Shown here: positions 33,950 through 44,965 of the stretch, piece after piece
How the letters are laid out: the number at the start of each line of letters is the position of its first letter
How positions within the stretch are numbered: the stretch's first letter is position 1
Notes under the pieces: generated by a model
Databases searched by the model: none
The model's input: the letters and a program-made list of their open reading frames with translations, nothing else
Told to the model about the DNA's origin: nothing
Position numbers and translations under genes: made by a program
Assembly: GCA_963966105.1 (NCBI GenBank)
Contig: OZ014531.1
Coordinates: 73,535,159 to 73,599,158, forward strand
Direction of reading: 5' to 3'
Length of the DNA: 64,000 bases
Origin: Volucella zonaria
Lineage: Eukaryota; Arthropoda; Insecta; Diptera; Syrphidae

Positions 33950-34510
33950 GTACTAGGACAGTTCGGTGCTCCGAAGATTGATTTTGCATTTGAAATCAAC
34001 TGCTGCCCCCTCCATCTGCTGCTGAGTACAGTCAGTGAATAGTCGTTTACCTTCAGTTTCCGGTTCAATTGAATTTTGTACGGGTGCAGCCGTAAGTTGC
34101 GACGCAAAATTCGCCAAGTTGAAGTCTGCGAAAGGCCAAGTTGTGGTGCGCAACTAGGTACTGACCGCCTCGCGTTATCCTGCACACTCTCGTTCGCTGC
34201 AGCAATATCTTCCACAGACCTCACGTTTTGACGACGTACGATTGATTCGTTACTGAACCAGTGGACTCGAATTTGTCCACCAAACGACAAAAATCCGACC
34301 CAACAGGACGATCACTGGTATATACACCATAAAAATCACATAGCGCACGGAACGTAGCTCGAACTGGGCACTCATGTAATAGAAAAGTTTAATAATTTGC
34401 ACGCGTTGCTCAACCGTGATGATTTGCCCAACTCTAATTAGCATATCCTTCAAATTTGACATCTGTAGCTTCGCTATACACTGTCAAAGTTCGAGTGCCC
34501 TTTTCATTTC
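33950..34510 (-). pseudogene. DD41D transposase, N-terminal half of a split element
   Basis: The minus strand encodes ITVEQRVQIIKLFYYMSAQF, then NVRSVEDIAAANESVQDNAR, QLGLSQTSTWRILRRNLRLH and PYKIQLNRKLKVND, the paired helix-turn-helix of DD41D transposases. It breaks off near the first catalytic Asp. Confidence 0.75.
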
Positions 34511-34519
34511 GTTTTTTTC

Positions 34520-35285
34520 AATAAATATCTGAGCACCGCCGACTTGACGATAAACGTACTTGATTTTCCTGAAGTACTCGTATGACATTATTTCTGAAGT
34601 GGTTGAGCATGTTTGTGCATTGTTTGATAAAGTTTGGGGCATTTCCCGACACGTTACAAAGCTTTTGGTTATGCAAGTGTGTAGGACTCACCGGCCCAGA
34701 CGCTCCATCATGTCAACCTAATTTTGTAGCAAACTCTCAATTTTTTGAGGCTGTTCTACCTGATCGCATTTGAATAGTCAGGATAATAAAAAAAAATGTC
34801 CCTCTGCATTACATCGTAGCTCCACGGAGATGAAGCCACATCACAAGACCAGTTGGTTAAGTGTGCAGAGGGATGACCTGTGTGCTACGTAACGACATCC
34901 TGATGCAACCCAACGGCAGCTAAGTTCAATTTATCAAAATCCATGTCTCTTCATTTTCAAAGAAGTATAGTCCAATCCACTGAGAATGAATTGGCCTCCG
35001 TAGAACTATCTAGTTGCTTTCCGACGACCAAATAGTTTCGCTCGTTGAAATAGCGCATAATCTGAGAAGAAGATTTTTTGAGCGAAATCGATTTCAGTTT
35101 TGAGCTACCCTAAATCCTAAGCGAAGAAGCTGTAAAGTAAGAAGAGAATGCCTTCAATTCCAAAATGAGTTGGACCTTACTTACTCACATAGATGGCATA
35201 ACAGGGTGAACCTGTGCCTTAAGCAACAGCCCTTGGCAAACTGTATCCAGTAGCAAACTTCTAAATTTTTGGAGTCCTCTTAGAC
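34520..35285. other. Unassigned spacer
   Basis: No recognised family. One TACTCGTA site at 34575-34582. Confidence 0.35.
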
Positions 35286-35289
35286 TTAT

Positions 35290-35800
35290 GCGCGCCAGCT
35301 AACTTGAAATCTTCCTGTACTGCACTGTAGGGCCCCCGCCCAATTATCAAGGCTTCGCCCATCAATGACGTTGTCTAATAAAAAGCGGGGGCAGAGCATA
35401 TTACTGGTCTTATCGTAAACATCTTCCGATGACGCCTCTGAAGGTTGCTACGATTTGACCAGTTACAAGTTGCCAGTCATAGGTCTTCTTGGCGGCAAGA
35501 CCGCCGGTAGTCCCTACCAGGACTTAAATCACGGTACCATGGGAGTCGGGAGCCCCCCGGATTTCGGTCCGAACCTGACTTGTTGAGGTAGGGCCCTTGG
35601 GAGCGTCATGGTGGCTGTGGTTTAAACCCAAATCGCGGGAAAGGGTCTAACCCATTGTAGAGTTGCAAATAAGTACTGGGTGCTGTGACCCTAAGAGCAG
35701 CAAGAGGTTTTAGGTCGGCCTCGACTCATACCAAGGGTGGAACTTGTGCCTCCAACACAGTTCTGAATTGGTATCAAAGGATTGACGGAGAGCGATGGCA
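35290..35800 (+). mobile_element. Isolated R1-like LINE 3' UTR, after a scrap of RTE-like sequence
   Basis: The part 35500-35800 aligns with the complement of 45000-45300, the 3' UTR of the R1-like element: GGTACCATGGGAGTCGGGAG, then the CCCCCGGA and CGTGGTGGCTG-type blocks, CCCAAATCGCGGG and GGTGCTGTGACCC in the same order. No coding part precedes it. The first 40 bases (GCGCGCCAGCTAACTTGAAA) match the C-terminal coding end of the RTE-like copy at 21057. Confidence 0.6.
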
Positions 35801-35809
35801 AGGCGTATC

Positions 35810-36555
35810 CTTGTATGGATGAATGGGCATCCCGTAAACATAAGTCTACATGACAGGTGGTTTACATTAAAAACCAGAGACTGATGTACTGCACTGTCCT
35901 TGCGGGTAGGCGTAGATATTGTAAAGTGCGGGATCTGCCGTATTGTGAATATTGTAGTGTTGATTGTGAAGTTAGCAATACTAAAACCGTGTTTCTATGG
36001 TTGATAAACAGTTTCGGTAGTTTACACAGACAAGATGGCACATTTGAGAGAGTCTACTTTCTTGAAAATGAGTCAATTAAACAGGAAGCCCGTCTTATCC
36101 GGCCGACTTCTTGTACTGAAGATTACATATTGCAACCTTTATATCAGTCTTGACAAGTGGTCTGAAAACTTGCCTTTCATCGTCCAAGTTGAACAGTCCG
36201 TTGTGTCTGCCAGTGGAAATCGCCGTTTAAAAGTCTGCAGAATGCTTTTTTTTTTGCATATAACCAGTACCGAATCTGACCGAAATGTCCTTACCCATCT
36301 CTATAGGTTCCTGTTTGGATTTTGTTGGCTTGAAGCAATCTTTTCACTTTTTGGGAATACTTCTGCCATTCATGGAGTAGCATTACTTCATTTTCTCGAT
36401 CGCTCACCTCTCATAGCCTATAATTTTGCTCTGGGAAGCCGTCGTTCGCGCACAAGCCGCTCAGGTTTTTCTATGGAGCACATTTTCATAGGTAAATTGT
36501 TTTGCTACATGTGCTTGCCTTTACTTTTTTTTTAAAAACAGGGATGGTGGGTCGA
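35810..36555. other. Unassigned stretch
   Basis: A 166-codon plus-strand frame at 36035-36535 starts with ATG, but its sequence is not recognisable and has no domain-like features. I do not call it a gene. Confidence 0.2.
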
Positions 36556-36559
36556 TGGA

Positions 36560-36800
36560 AGTTAGAACATCAGTGTCGGCATTTTTGACGTCTTCCTGAT
36601 GATATCGATTCCACTGATGTTCCACACTTAATGCGGATTCCAAAGGTGTTGGCGAAAAATTGAGGGATTACGCGATCGGCACAGTTTTGGAGATTTCTTG
36701 TGATTGCATTCGTTAACATGTCCGTCTGTAGACACACAATGTAGATGTTCGCAATTTCGGAGGAATACGAGTCCATTGGTCCAGATCAGTTCCGTCGCCA
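36560..36800 (-). pseudogene. Possible C-terminal remnant of a DD41D transposase
   Basis: The minus strand reads TDMLTNAITRNLQNCADRVI then FGIRIKCGTSVE, which loosely follows the end of DD41D transposases (NI..VI..I....L..V..N...RI..C..S.GGH). The match is weak. Confidence 0.3.
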
Positions 36801-36902
36801 GCCCCTCGCATAACCGTCAAATATTGAAGTGAGACGAAACAGCGCTACTTGCGACAAAACAGTAATTCGCCGCTCTTCAAATATTGCTCAAAAGCGGACG
36901 CG

Positions 36903-36955
36903 TGGTTCGCTGCCCAAAACTGACTCATGGTTCGCTGCCCAAAACTGACTCATGG
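36903..36955 (+). repeat. 25-bp tandem duplication
   Basis: TGGTTCGCTGCCCAAAACTG plus ACTCA is present twice head to tail (36903-36927, 36928-36952), with the start of a third unit. Confidence 0.85.
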
Positions 36956-36959
36956 TGAC

Positions 36960-39900
36960 TGTTGAATCTATAAAATGTGCGCATCAAACGATAGCGCCCC
37001 CGCTATCCTGAGCTAGCTAGTCTGTGGGCAGTTACAATTTTAACTTGAACATTTCTCACTGGATACCTTTTATAAATATGTCGCAATTATTGACCGTCTT
37101 CTTGCCCGCAACATCGTTTATATTAGTCTTAGGGGCCTCCAGAGTCTCTATCATGAATCAGTTTGAGAAAATAGCTACCTCAAGTATCCTCCTATCGGAA
37201 AAGGAAACAAATACGTGTAACCTGCGGTGTGATTCGCTTCGGCCCTCTACAGTCGTGTGATCTGACCATGAAACAGATCTTGGATAGAATGCGACAGCAC
37301 AGAGTTTGCTTTCTGACAAAACGTATGCACCCTTAGAATCTTTCAAAAGATGCACAGTATATTGTAGAAAGCACATTAATGTCCTAAATAAAAGAAAGAT
37401 CATCTACTGTCTAAGAATGTGTAATAATAACTAAAACATCGCAGAGCATCTCTTTTGTGACTGCTCAGCTACTCAAGCTAATCACTACTCTCACAGTGCT
37501 CACTACTCTCAGAAGTGCTTCCGTCAGTTCTGAATATGTCCACTTCATCATCGGTCATCTTCAAGTCGAGATGAATAACAAAACAAATAAATTACAATAA
37601 TCAGACATGGACATCGTCTTGTCAGTCAGTCTTCCTTTTCGACTGAAGTGCGGTCTCTATCTGTGTTGGTTCAGTGCAAAACTATCTGTTATCACCATTT
37701 TCGTTGACGGCCTTTAGTCATGTGTCTCTCTGTGTTTATGTCCATTGTGTACGAGAATGTTCAGCTTGTCGATAATGAATGGATTCTACAGATACTCGTA
37801 TACGAGTATTATACAGTATCTTACGTTCGAAGTGGAAAATATGACATTCGTTTTCTGCCTCGTCTCGACACAGGCGGGGTATTTATATACGCCTCCTATT
37901 TATTCGACATTATTCCCTCATGACTAAGTTTCGCAACCCTACGGAAGTCCAAAACAATGACTCTACTCAACGATAAAGCCCATACTCGTATCTGTAACCA
38001 GGTGCAAATCCCGTCTGCCTAAATGACTTTCGCTCGTATGCGACTTCTGATCGTTGAACTGGAAACGATCCGTTCTCCAGTTCCGTATACTAAGCACAAC
38101 ACCACTAGAGGTTCCAATACTTTTCTACAACACTGTAAAACTGTGACATAAATCTAGAATTTTGATTTGAGCTAAAGTGATAAGTCTATAGTAGCGGAGA
38201 ACTCGCACAACAATTTATAGATTACAGAACCACGGTGCGATTCTGATTTAGAACCCATGGTTCCTTACTACACAACGACGACTGCTACCATCCATATACT
38301 TCAGGTTCGGTTCCCTACCTCGCTGGCTCTGGACTCTAGAGAATAGCTTAGGCACTCCTACCGCTCTCCACGCCTCTAGACTCTTGATACGAATATACGA
38401 GTGCTCGTATGTGTGCTCTCTTGGCATTATAATGCATAAGCTTTGCAGTGGTTCTTGTCACTCGGGCGATATCGGTTCACGTTCAATTATCCGCTGGCTA
38501 CTTTGTATGTGCAAATCGAAGCGGATCCGCAAGTGCTTGGGTTCTTTAATTATATTTATTATTTTTGAATAAATTTGGTGTTGGAAACGTCTGAGGTTTA
38601 TGTATCCAATAGCCGACAGACATAACGATAACAACGCGCCACAATTGCGAGTTAATGAAGCCCCCGGTGTTTGTGTCTGGAAATTGATTCGAATTTTCCG
38701 ACTTTTGATAGCGAAATACGAGCAGTCGCAGTCGTAACCGCGCTTCTACATACGGGTATTAAACATACATACGCTTGTAAGTGTAGTCTTACATGCTAGA
38801 CTATAGCACTCAGAAATAATAATCGTTCTAATTAAAGTTCTACAAATGCCTTTGTATTGTGTTGTGTATCATATTTTGTCGTTGTTTAAGGTTTATTAAT
38901 ACGACGAAGCCACCGCCGCGCCGGCCGGCACATTGCGGGGGTGATTAAGCCAGCCCAAAGCCAGAAGTCCAACAAAAGCAAAGACAAACAGAAAAAATAA
39001 TAGCAAACCAAAAAAAAAATCAAAAGTTGATGGCAAAGTGAAAATGAAACGAAAACAACGTGCTCCTTCGTCAATCTACTCATAATACACTCGAACTTGA
39101 GCTGGACTTGAGTCGAAATTGAGTTCAAGTCGCTGCTGCTGCAACTATTAGAGTGGTTAGAGGATTTTTGTTTTAATTAAAAATGCGGATTGCGGATGGT
39201 GGTCGAGAAAGAGGATTTCATTCAAAGGACTAGGGTGAGTAATTCATTATCTTTTTTTTTTTTTTTGAATTCTTAAATAGCTTTAGAGAGTGTTGATGGA
39301 ACTGACAAAAGTTCGTAGCAAGTTGTACTGAGTTACAGAACTCAGTGACCTGGGCAAATCGATCAGAGCACAGAGGTACTAGCATATCCTTTTCCAATTT
39401 TTCTCTAACAGCGCATGGGGAATGAGTTCTGGTTCATTAAATAAAATATCCCGATGTGTAACTTGTGCATCCACTTTATCTCAGATCGAATGAGACACCG
39501 TGGTTTCTGGTTTTTAGAAAAAAAAGAAAAGACAAACCAATTTGCACTTGTTGTGTCGCTTTGCTACTGCGATTCGTAAACCTATGTGTCGGCGAGGTTT
39601 ACTATTTTTTTTTAGATATGGATCGCTTATTAGAACCTGTCATCCGAGTTTAGAAAAAGGATTAGTTTTCCGATCCTTTTGCTAGATAACTCTTTCAGGT
39701 CATTTAAGAGATGTTTACCTAAGGCGCTGCCCTCGTCCGCGCTAGAGCCGGGCACTTGCAAAGAAAGTAGAGTATATAGTCCGGCTTCATATAACTCTAG
39801 CAATATATTGGCTTGATCTGCTTAGTAGTTCTGCTGTTCTTATTTTGTTATAACTTGGCCAGCTTTTTCCTGATATGTCGCAGTTTGTCAATCTATGCCA

Positions 39901-40025
39901 GGTTTGGCTGAGGAAGTGTTGGTACAGGTTGCCCTTGACTACTCCCAGCGGAATGTTGACTATTTGTTTCTGTTAGTGGGTGGTCTATAAGTAGCCAGTT
40001 CATCTGGCGTTTCATGACGATGATA
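36960..40025. other. Mostly unassigned 3 kb; possible host promoter near 38.6-39.2 kb
   Basis: No transposon was recognised. The part 38600-39240 is unusual for this window: it contains a GC-rich block (CCGCCGCGCCGGCCGG near 38915), a CTGCTGCTGC run near 39130, and CAAAGGACTAGG|GTGAGTAAT near 39235, a near-consensus 5' splice site. That combination would suit a non-coding first exon, but no open frame supports it. Three TACTCGTA/TACGAGTA sites lie at 37793-37808 and 37983-37990. Confidence 0.25.
37793..37808. repeat. Double Minos-like excision scar (palindrome)
   Basis: TACTCGTATACGAGTA, a perfect 16-bp palindrome made of two opposite copies of the scar octamer. Confidence 0.5.
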
Positions 40026-40030
40026 ATAAA

Positions 40031-41215
40031 GGGTGTTTTTTTTGCAGGTATACAAATTCAATATGGAATAAAGTATTTGAAGCTAATGTTAATGATTATG
40101 ATATTAGCTTTATTTAATAGATAATTTTATGCCATTATTGTGTAAATATTGGGTATATAACTTAATTTGAACATTTATTTAAGAAAAACATGTACAATAG
40201 TATTATTCAAAGTATTACCCATCTGAAGCTTCTCCCCATCTTTCTGGCAATTTGTGGATCTCATCCCAAAAGAACTTCGCCGGCTTAGCAGCCAAGAATG
40301 AATCAAGCCAATTTTTGATATTCTGCTCAGATGTGAACCGTATTTCAGTGAGGGCGTTCTGCATCGACCGGAACAAATGGTAGTCAGAAGGGACAAGGTC
40401 TGGGCTATAAGGCGGGTGGGGTAAGACTTCCCATCCACTGTTTTCCAAATAGTTCTTAACCGGAATAGCAACGTGCGACCGAGCGTTGTCATGATGGAAA
40501 ATTATTGCCTCGTGTCTGGTCGCATATTCCGGCCGTTTTTCGGCCACTGCTCTCTTCAAACGGATTAATTGTGTTCCGTAGCGTTGTCCATTGATGGTTT
40601 CACCCGGTTTTAGCAGCTCATAATACAGCCCACCCATTTGATCCCACCATGGATATTCGGCTTTGCCGTTGATTTGGCTGGTTAGCCGGGTTTCACATAT
40701 GATTTTTTGCGCTTGGGGTTGTCGTAATGGATCCATTTTTCATCACCAGTAACAATCCGATGCAAAAATGACTTCCTTATGTGGCGTTACAGCAGCATTT
40801 CGGATATGCAAAACCGCCTTTCGACGTCTCTCGGCTTGAACTCAATGGAACTCAATTTCCTTGCTTTTGAATATATCCAGCTGCTTTTAAATGTTTTGAA
40901 ATGGCTGCTTGAGTGACACCCAAAGATTCTGCGAGCTCTTCTTGTGTTTGGCAACAATCTTCATAGAGTTATGCTTCCAGTTCTTCATCTTCAAACTTTT
41001 TTGGCTGTCCAGGACGTTCATCGTCTTCCAAGCCAAAATCACCACTTTTAAACCACTTTTGGCACGTTCGCTCAGCTAGCGCATGTTCACCATAAACTTC
41101 CACCAAAATACGATGACTTTCGGCAGCAGTTTTCTTTATATTAAAGTAATGAAGAAGAACTCTCCGCAAAAACACTTTTGGAGGCACAAAGTTCGACATA
41201 TTTGAGTGAAAAAAA
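40031..41215 (-). mobile_element. DD34D mariner lacking its 5' terminal repeat
   Basis: The 3' terminus on the plus strand is GGGTGTTTTTTTTGCAGG at 40031. The minus-strand transposase starts at ATG 41199 (MSNFVPPKVFLRRVLLHYFN), with GLEDDERPGQPKKFED, then after breaks GGLYYELLKPGETINGQRYG, EAIIFHHDNARSHVAIPVKN (second Asp) and HPPYSPDLVPSDYHLFRSMQ (third Asp, 34 residues on) and ends LPERWGEASDG. The first-Asp region is frameshifted near 40740. No matching 5' repeat lies upstream of the start; instead the DNA runs within about 40 bases into the DD41D element at 41250-42489. Confidence 0.8.
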
Positions 41216-41249
41216 ATTATTGTTGTTTACGCTTCAAATGAATGACATA

Positions 41250-42489
41250 TACTAAAATGACGTACAATGACAGTAGCTTTCCAACGCATGTTCCAATGGA
41301 ATAATACAAGTTACGCCATCCCTTAGCAAACCGTACGAAATTATAGACGCAATATGACATCGGGCATATGCGCTCCACGGCTAGCTTGAATGAAGCGCAA
41401 TCTTGAAGTCCAATTTTCGACATCTTTATCGAGCAACTGGAGCCGTATATCAGCAATTACACGACGAATGTTGACTTCCAACATCGTCGTCGTGCAACAT
41501 CTCTGGTTTATCGGCATAGACTAGTGACTTCACATACCGCCAAAGAAAGTAATCTAAAGGTGTGAGAACACAGGATCGTGGAGGCCAGTTCACAGGTCCA
41601 CAATAAATTGATGGTGTCGCGCGCCATATGGCATGTTGCGCCATCTTGTTGAAACCGAAGATCTATCACGTCAATACCATTCAATTGAGGAACGAATAAG
41701 TCAGACATCATGTTTCTATAGCGCTCTCCATTGACGGTAACATTCTGGCCGGCATCGTCCTTAGAGAAATATGGGCCGATGATCCCACCAGCCCATAAAG
41801 CACACCAAACAGAGAGTTTTAATGGTTGTAAGGGCGTCTGGGTTTTCTCCACTCCAAATTCGGCAATTTTGCTTGTTTACATATCCATTTAACCAAAGAT
41901 GGGCCTCATCGGAGAACAAAATTTTGCGTTGAAAATGAGAATCAAGCTGGATTATGTTTTCGGTCCATTCACTGAACCTACGACGCGCATAATGGTCACG
42001 CGGTTTCAACTGTTGCACAAGCTAGATCTTATAAGCTTTAAGCCAAGATCTTTCCGTCAAATTTTTCACAAAGTGGATGGGCAAAGCTCCAATTACTCCA
42101 ATGCACGATGGCGAATCGACTCATTCAGATTCTCCTCAGCACTGCGCTCCACAACGGCAATAACCTCTTCTGTTCGCACTGTTTGTCATCTTTGAGGATG
42201 CGCATTGTCCACTAGAGTGTACGTGGCGCGAAAACGATTCATCGTGTTCCGAATAACTTGCTCAGATGGACAATTATGTCGACCGTAAAATGGACGTAGC
42301 GAACGATAAGTTTGGCGAACCGAACCATATTTTTCAAAATAAGTTTGCACAATTTACACGCGTTGTTCTGGGGTTAATCTATTCATCGTAAAATGGCAAG
42401 ACGTACTAACCATAAATCATCTGTCAAATTAACAATCTATAGAAACAGTGTTGCCAGTTTAAAAATCAAACTTTAAAAAAAAACACCTT
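41250..42489 (-). mobile_element. DD41D mariner-like element
   Basis: The minus-strand transposase begins near 42386 with MNRLTPEQRV, then a stop, IVQTYFEKYGSVRQTYRSLR, VIRNTMNRFRATYTLVDNAH, stops, QRKILFSDEAHLWLNGYVNK (first Asp), LSVWCALWAGGIIGPYFSKD, DLRFQQDGATCHMARDTINL (second Asp), then a frameshift, and NWPPRSCVLTPLDYFLWRYV (third Asp) with C-terminal RASRGAHMP-like sequence. All three aspartates remain, but at least five stops or frameshifts kill it. The outer end is the complement of AAAAGGTGTTTTTTTTTAAAG-like sequence ending near 42489. The inner end is not recognisable. Confidence 0.8.
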
Positions 42490-44255
42490 TTATAACTTTA
42501 AATTTTAAACGCGTTTATCTCAAAACTGCATTTTTCAAGTTGGCCGCACCCAATTTTTAATCAATCCACTTCAAATTTTAACAAGATCTTTAAAAATATA
42601 CTCTCCAAATAAGTAAGGATTTTTTTTAGGTGGCATAGTTCATTTGTTATTAACAATTTTCTGCTACTCTTCTGCGACTTTTCTGCGAATTTTGCAAGTT
42701 TGATTTTGGAAGTGCGCCATTCGGCTAAAAATCAATATATCAAAAAAAATCCTACGTACTTTTCTAGCTGTTGTTATGTACAATAAAAAAAAAATAAAAA
42801 TAGTGACTCATCATAATTCAAAATTTACAGGAGCTGTTGGTACGGCCGTAGACCCTTCCAAAAAAGGAGATCATCAGAGAAACGCTGCCCGGCCGCCATT
42901 TTTAAATAAATTATTCTATAAAAAATATGTTTTACAGTCAATCATATGTGCAATAAACTTCTACCTTTGTAAACTCTATTTTTTTTATATTTTTCCTGGA
43001 AAAATAATCACAAAAAAGCCTATTTTTACGGCCTCTAGAGTGGCCTAACCCCTTGATTGGAGTCTATTTGCTTTTAAACCATGATAGCGCAAATCAGCTC
43101 TGACACTAGACACATGTATCTATTACAGAAGGGCCCATAAACTGCTTGTTTGCTCGAAGATTGCAATCATTAACCGGAGTTATAATCAAAAATGCTCTGT
43201 CTAGTGCCTTCTCTTGACAGTTTTGGTGTTGTCCAGAATATCAGTATGGACTAAGACCCACTACAGGGACACTTTGCATCTGATATTAGGACCTGTCAAT
43301 TGGAGAAACATCTTTTTTCTGTTGTTTCCACCGTTTTGGTGATAATCCCTAGACTAGTCCCATAACTAACCAGTAGTGTAGAGAAGACTGATGAGTTACC
43401 AATTCTAGAATGGTATCCTTGACCCTGGCCAGCACTTTACAGAGCTACAGATAGCTCTATCCTTTGTCAAAACAGCTTTATATTTAGTCAATTATTTTGC
43501 GACATTTCATAGATACTGCTTCTCTCAACTTGAGAAATAATCAAGAGAATCCTGCGAATCCAAAAATCCATCCTCCTCGAAGCAGTTTGTCCAGTGTTAT
43601 ATATTCTGCTTATTAGCCATGATCACGAGCCAAGATAAGCACCAAGCTCCAGCTCCAGTTTTCTCTAAGACAGTCAAGCATATATCATTACATGAATTTG
43701 GATGAATGGTTGTTTGAATTAACCCCTTAAAGTTCCTTAAACCACCAATTCCGCCGTATCGAACCGCAACAATAATTTTCCTATTTGCTTAAGATTAGCA
43801 AAAGTGTTCGTTGTCAACCAACAGAGAAGTGCCCAATATACCTAGCTGTCATCGCTTTGTTGTGTCTTTCCCTCAAATAAGCTATTGTTAAATAGATTAA
43901 TATTTACCTATAATAGCTACGCGTAATAGATAAGATAAAACTCGGTGGCATGGCTACCTTTGATTGGAATCAATTTTTGTGTTTTGATGATACGATATAC
44001 TCGTAATGTTTATTGCAAATATGAGTGAGTGCAAAAATGAGTGACGTGTGATATTTAAGACTGTTTTCTGACAAACTGACGGAACATAGAGTGCCATTGG
44101 TTGACTTTTAGAATAAAATAAAATATATAATCGGATAGCCGCTCCGTCTAATGTATATGTCTTCACTCACTGTAATCTTCAATTTGTAATTTTGTGCCCA
44201 GAGAGAGGGACCATCGGTTTTTTTCGGGCGGAAAATTTGTATAAAGTGTGGGGTT
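42490..44255. other. Unassigned 1.8 kb region
   Basis: A+T-rich DNA without recognisable coding content. One TACTCGTA site at 43998-44005. Confidence 0.35.
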
Positions 44256-44259
44256 TGAA

Positions 44260-44965
44260 AAGCCTATTATTTTACAGCTGACGCACGGTTACCACGGAAG
44301 CCGTAAACACTGAAAGAAAAACATCCAAATCGCTGAATTTTATTACGAAATCGCGGCAATGATGCAAAAAATTCGTGCCAATTTTGGACCTAATCATGTG
44401 TGCCTTCCGAGACGTGTGTGAGCAACATAACATCCAAGAGACAGGCAAGATGTGAAGACGCCGAAACGTATTCGCCTTTGACGGTCAATGGAAAATATCG
44501 CCGCAGTCAAACACCTCCACTCCTCTCAGTTCGCAGGAACATGACCTCTCCACAATCACACTGCACCGAATTTTGACAAAAGATTTGGCTTTCCATGCGT
44601 ACAAGGTCCAATTAACAAGAACTGCGCCGTACGTTCTCCCATTTAGTCCCGGAAAACATGCATGCTGACATCGATTTTTGCATGGAAATCATGTTTTCGG
44701 ATGAGGCCCATTTCCGCATTGGCGGCAAGCACCAAAAATCCACGAGTGATTTAGGGAATCCAGAACGCGTAATTCTTTGGTACGCTTTATGAACCGGAAG
44801 TTCGAGAATGGAGCGCGCTATCGAGATATGATAAACAAGTTTCTGTGGACGGAGCTCGAGGTTGTGTACTAATATGGACGACCTCTACTTTCAACAGGAT
44901 GGTGCTACGTACCGTACAAGTCGCGAAACAATCGAGTTATTGCGCACGAAGTTTCTAGGCCGCGT
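44260..44965 (+). pseudogene. DD41D element, 3'-truncated by an R1-like LINE
   Basis: The plus strand reads YEIAAMMQKIRANFGPNHV-like sequence, then ITLHRILTKDLAFHAYKVQL, MFSDEAHFRIGG-like sequence in a shifted frame near 44695, and DDLYFQQDGATYRTSRETIE then LLRTKF (second Asp). It stops where the R1-like 3' UTR begins on the opposite strand, before the third Asp. Confidence 0.65.

Noticed and set aside
36035..36535. 166-codon plus-strand frame with an ATG
   Set aside because: No recognisable motif, membrane pattern or compositional support. Random frames of this size occur in 64 kb of decayed DNA.
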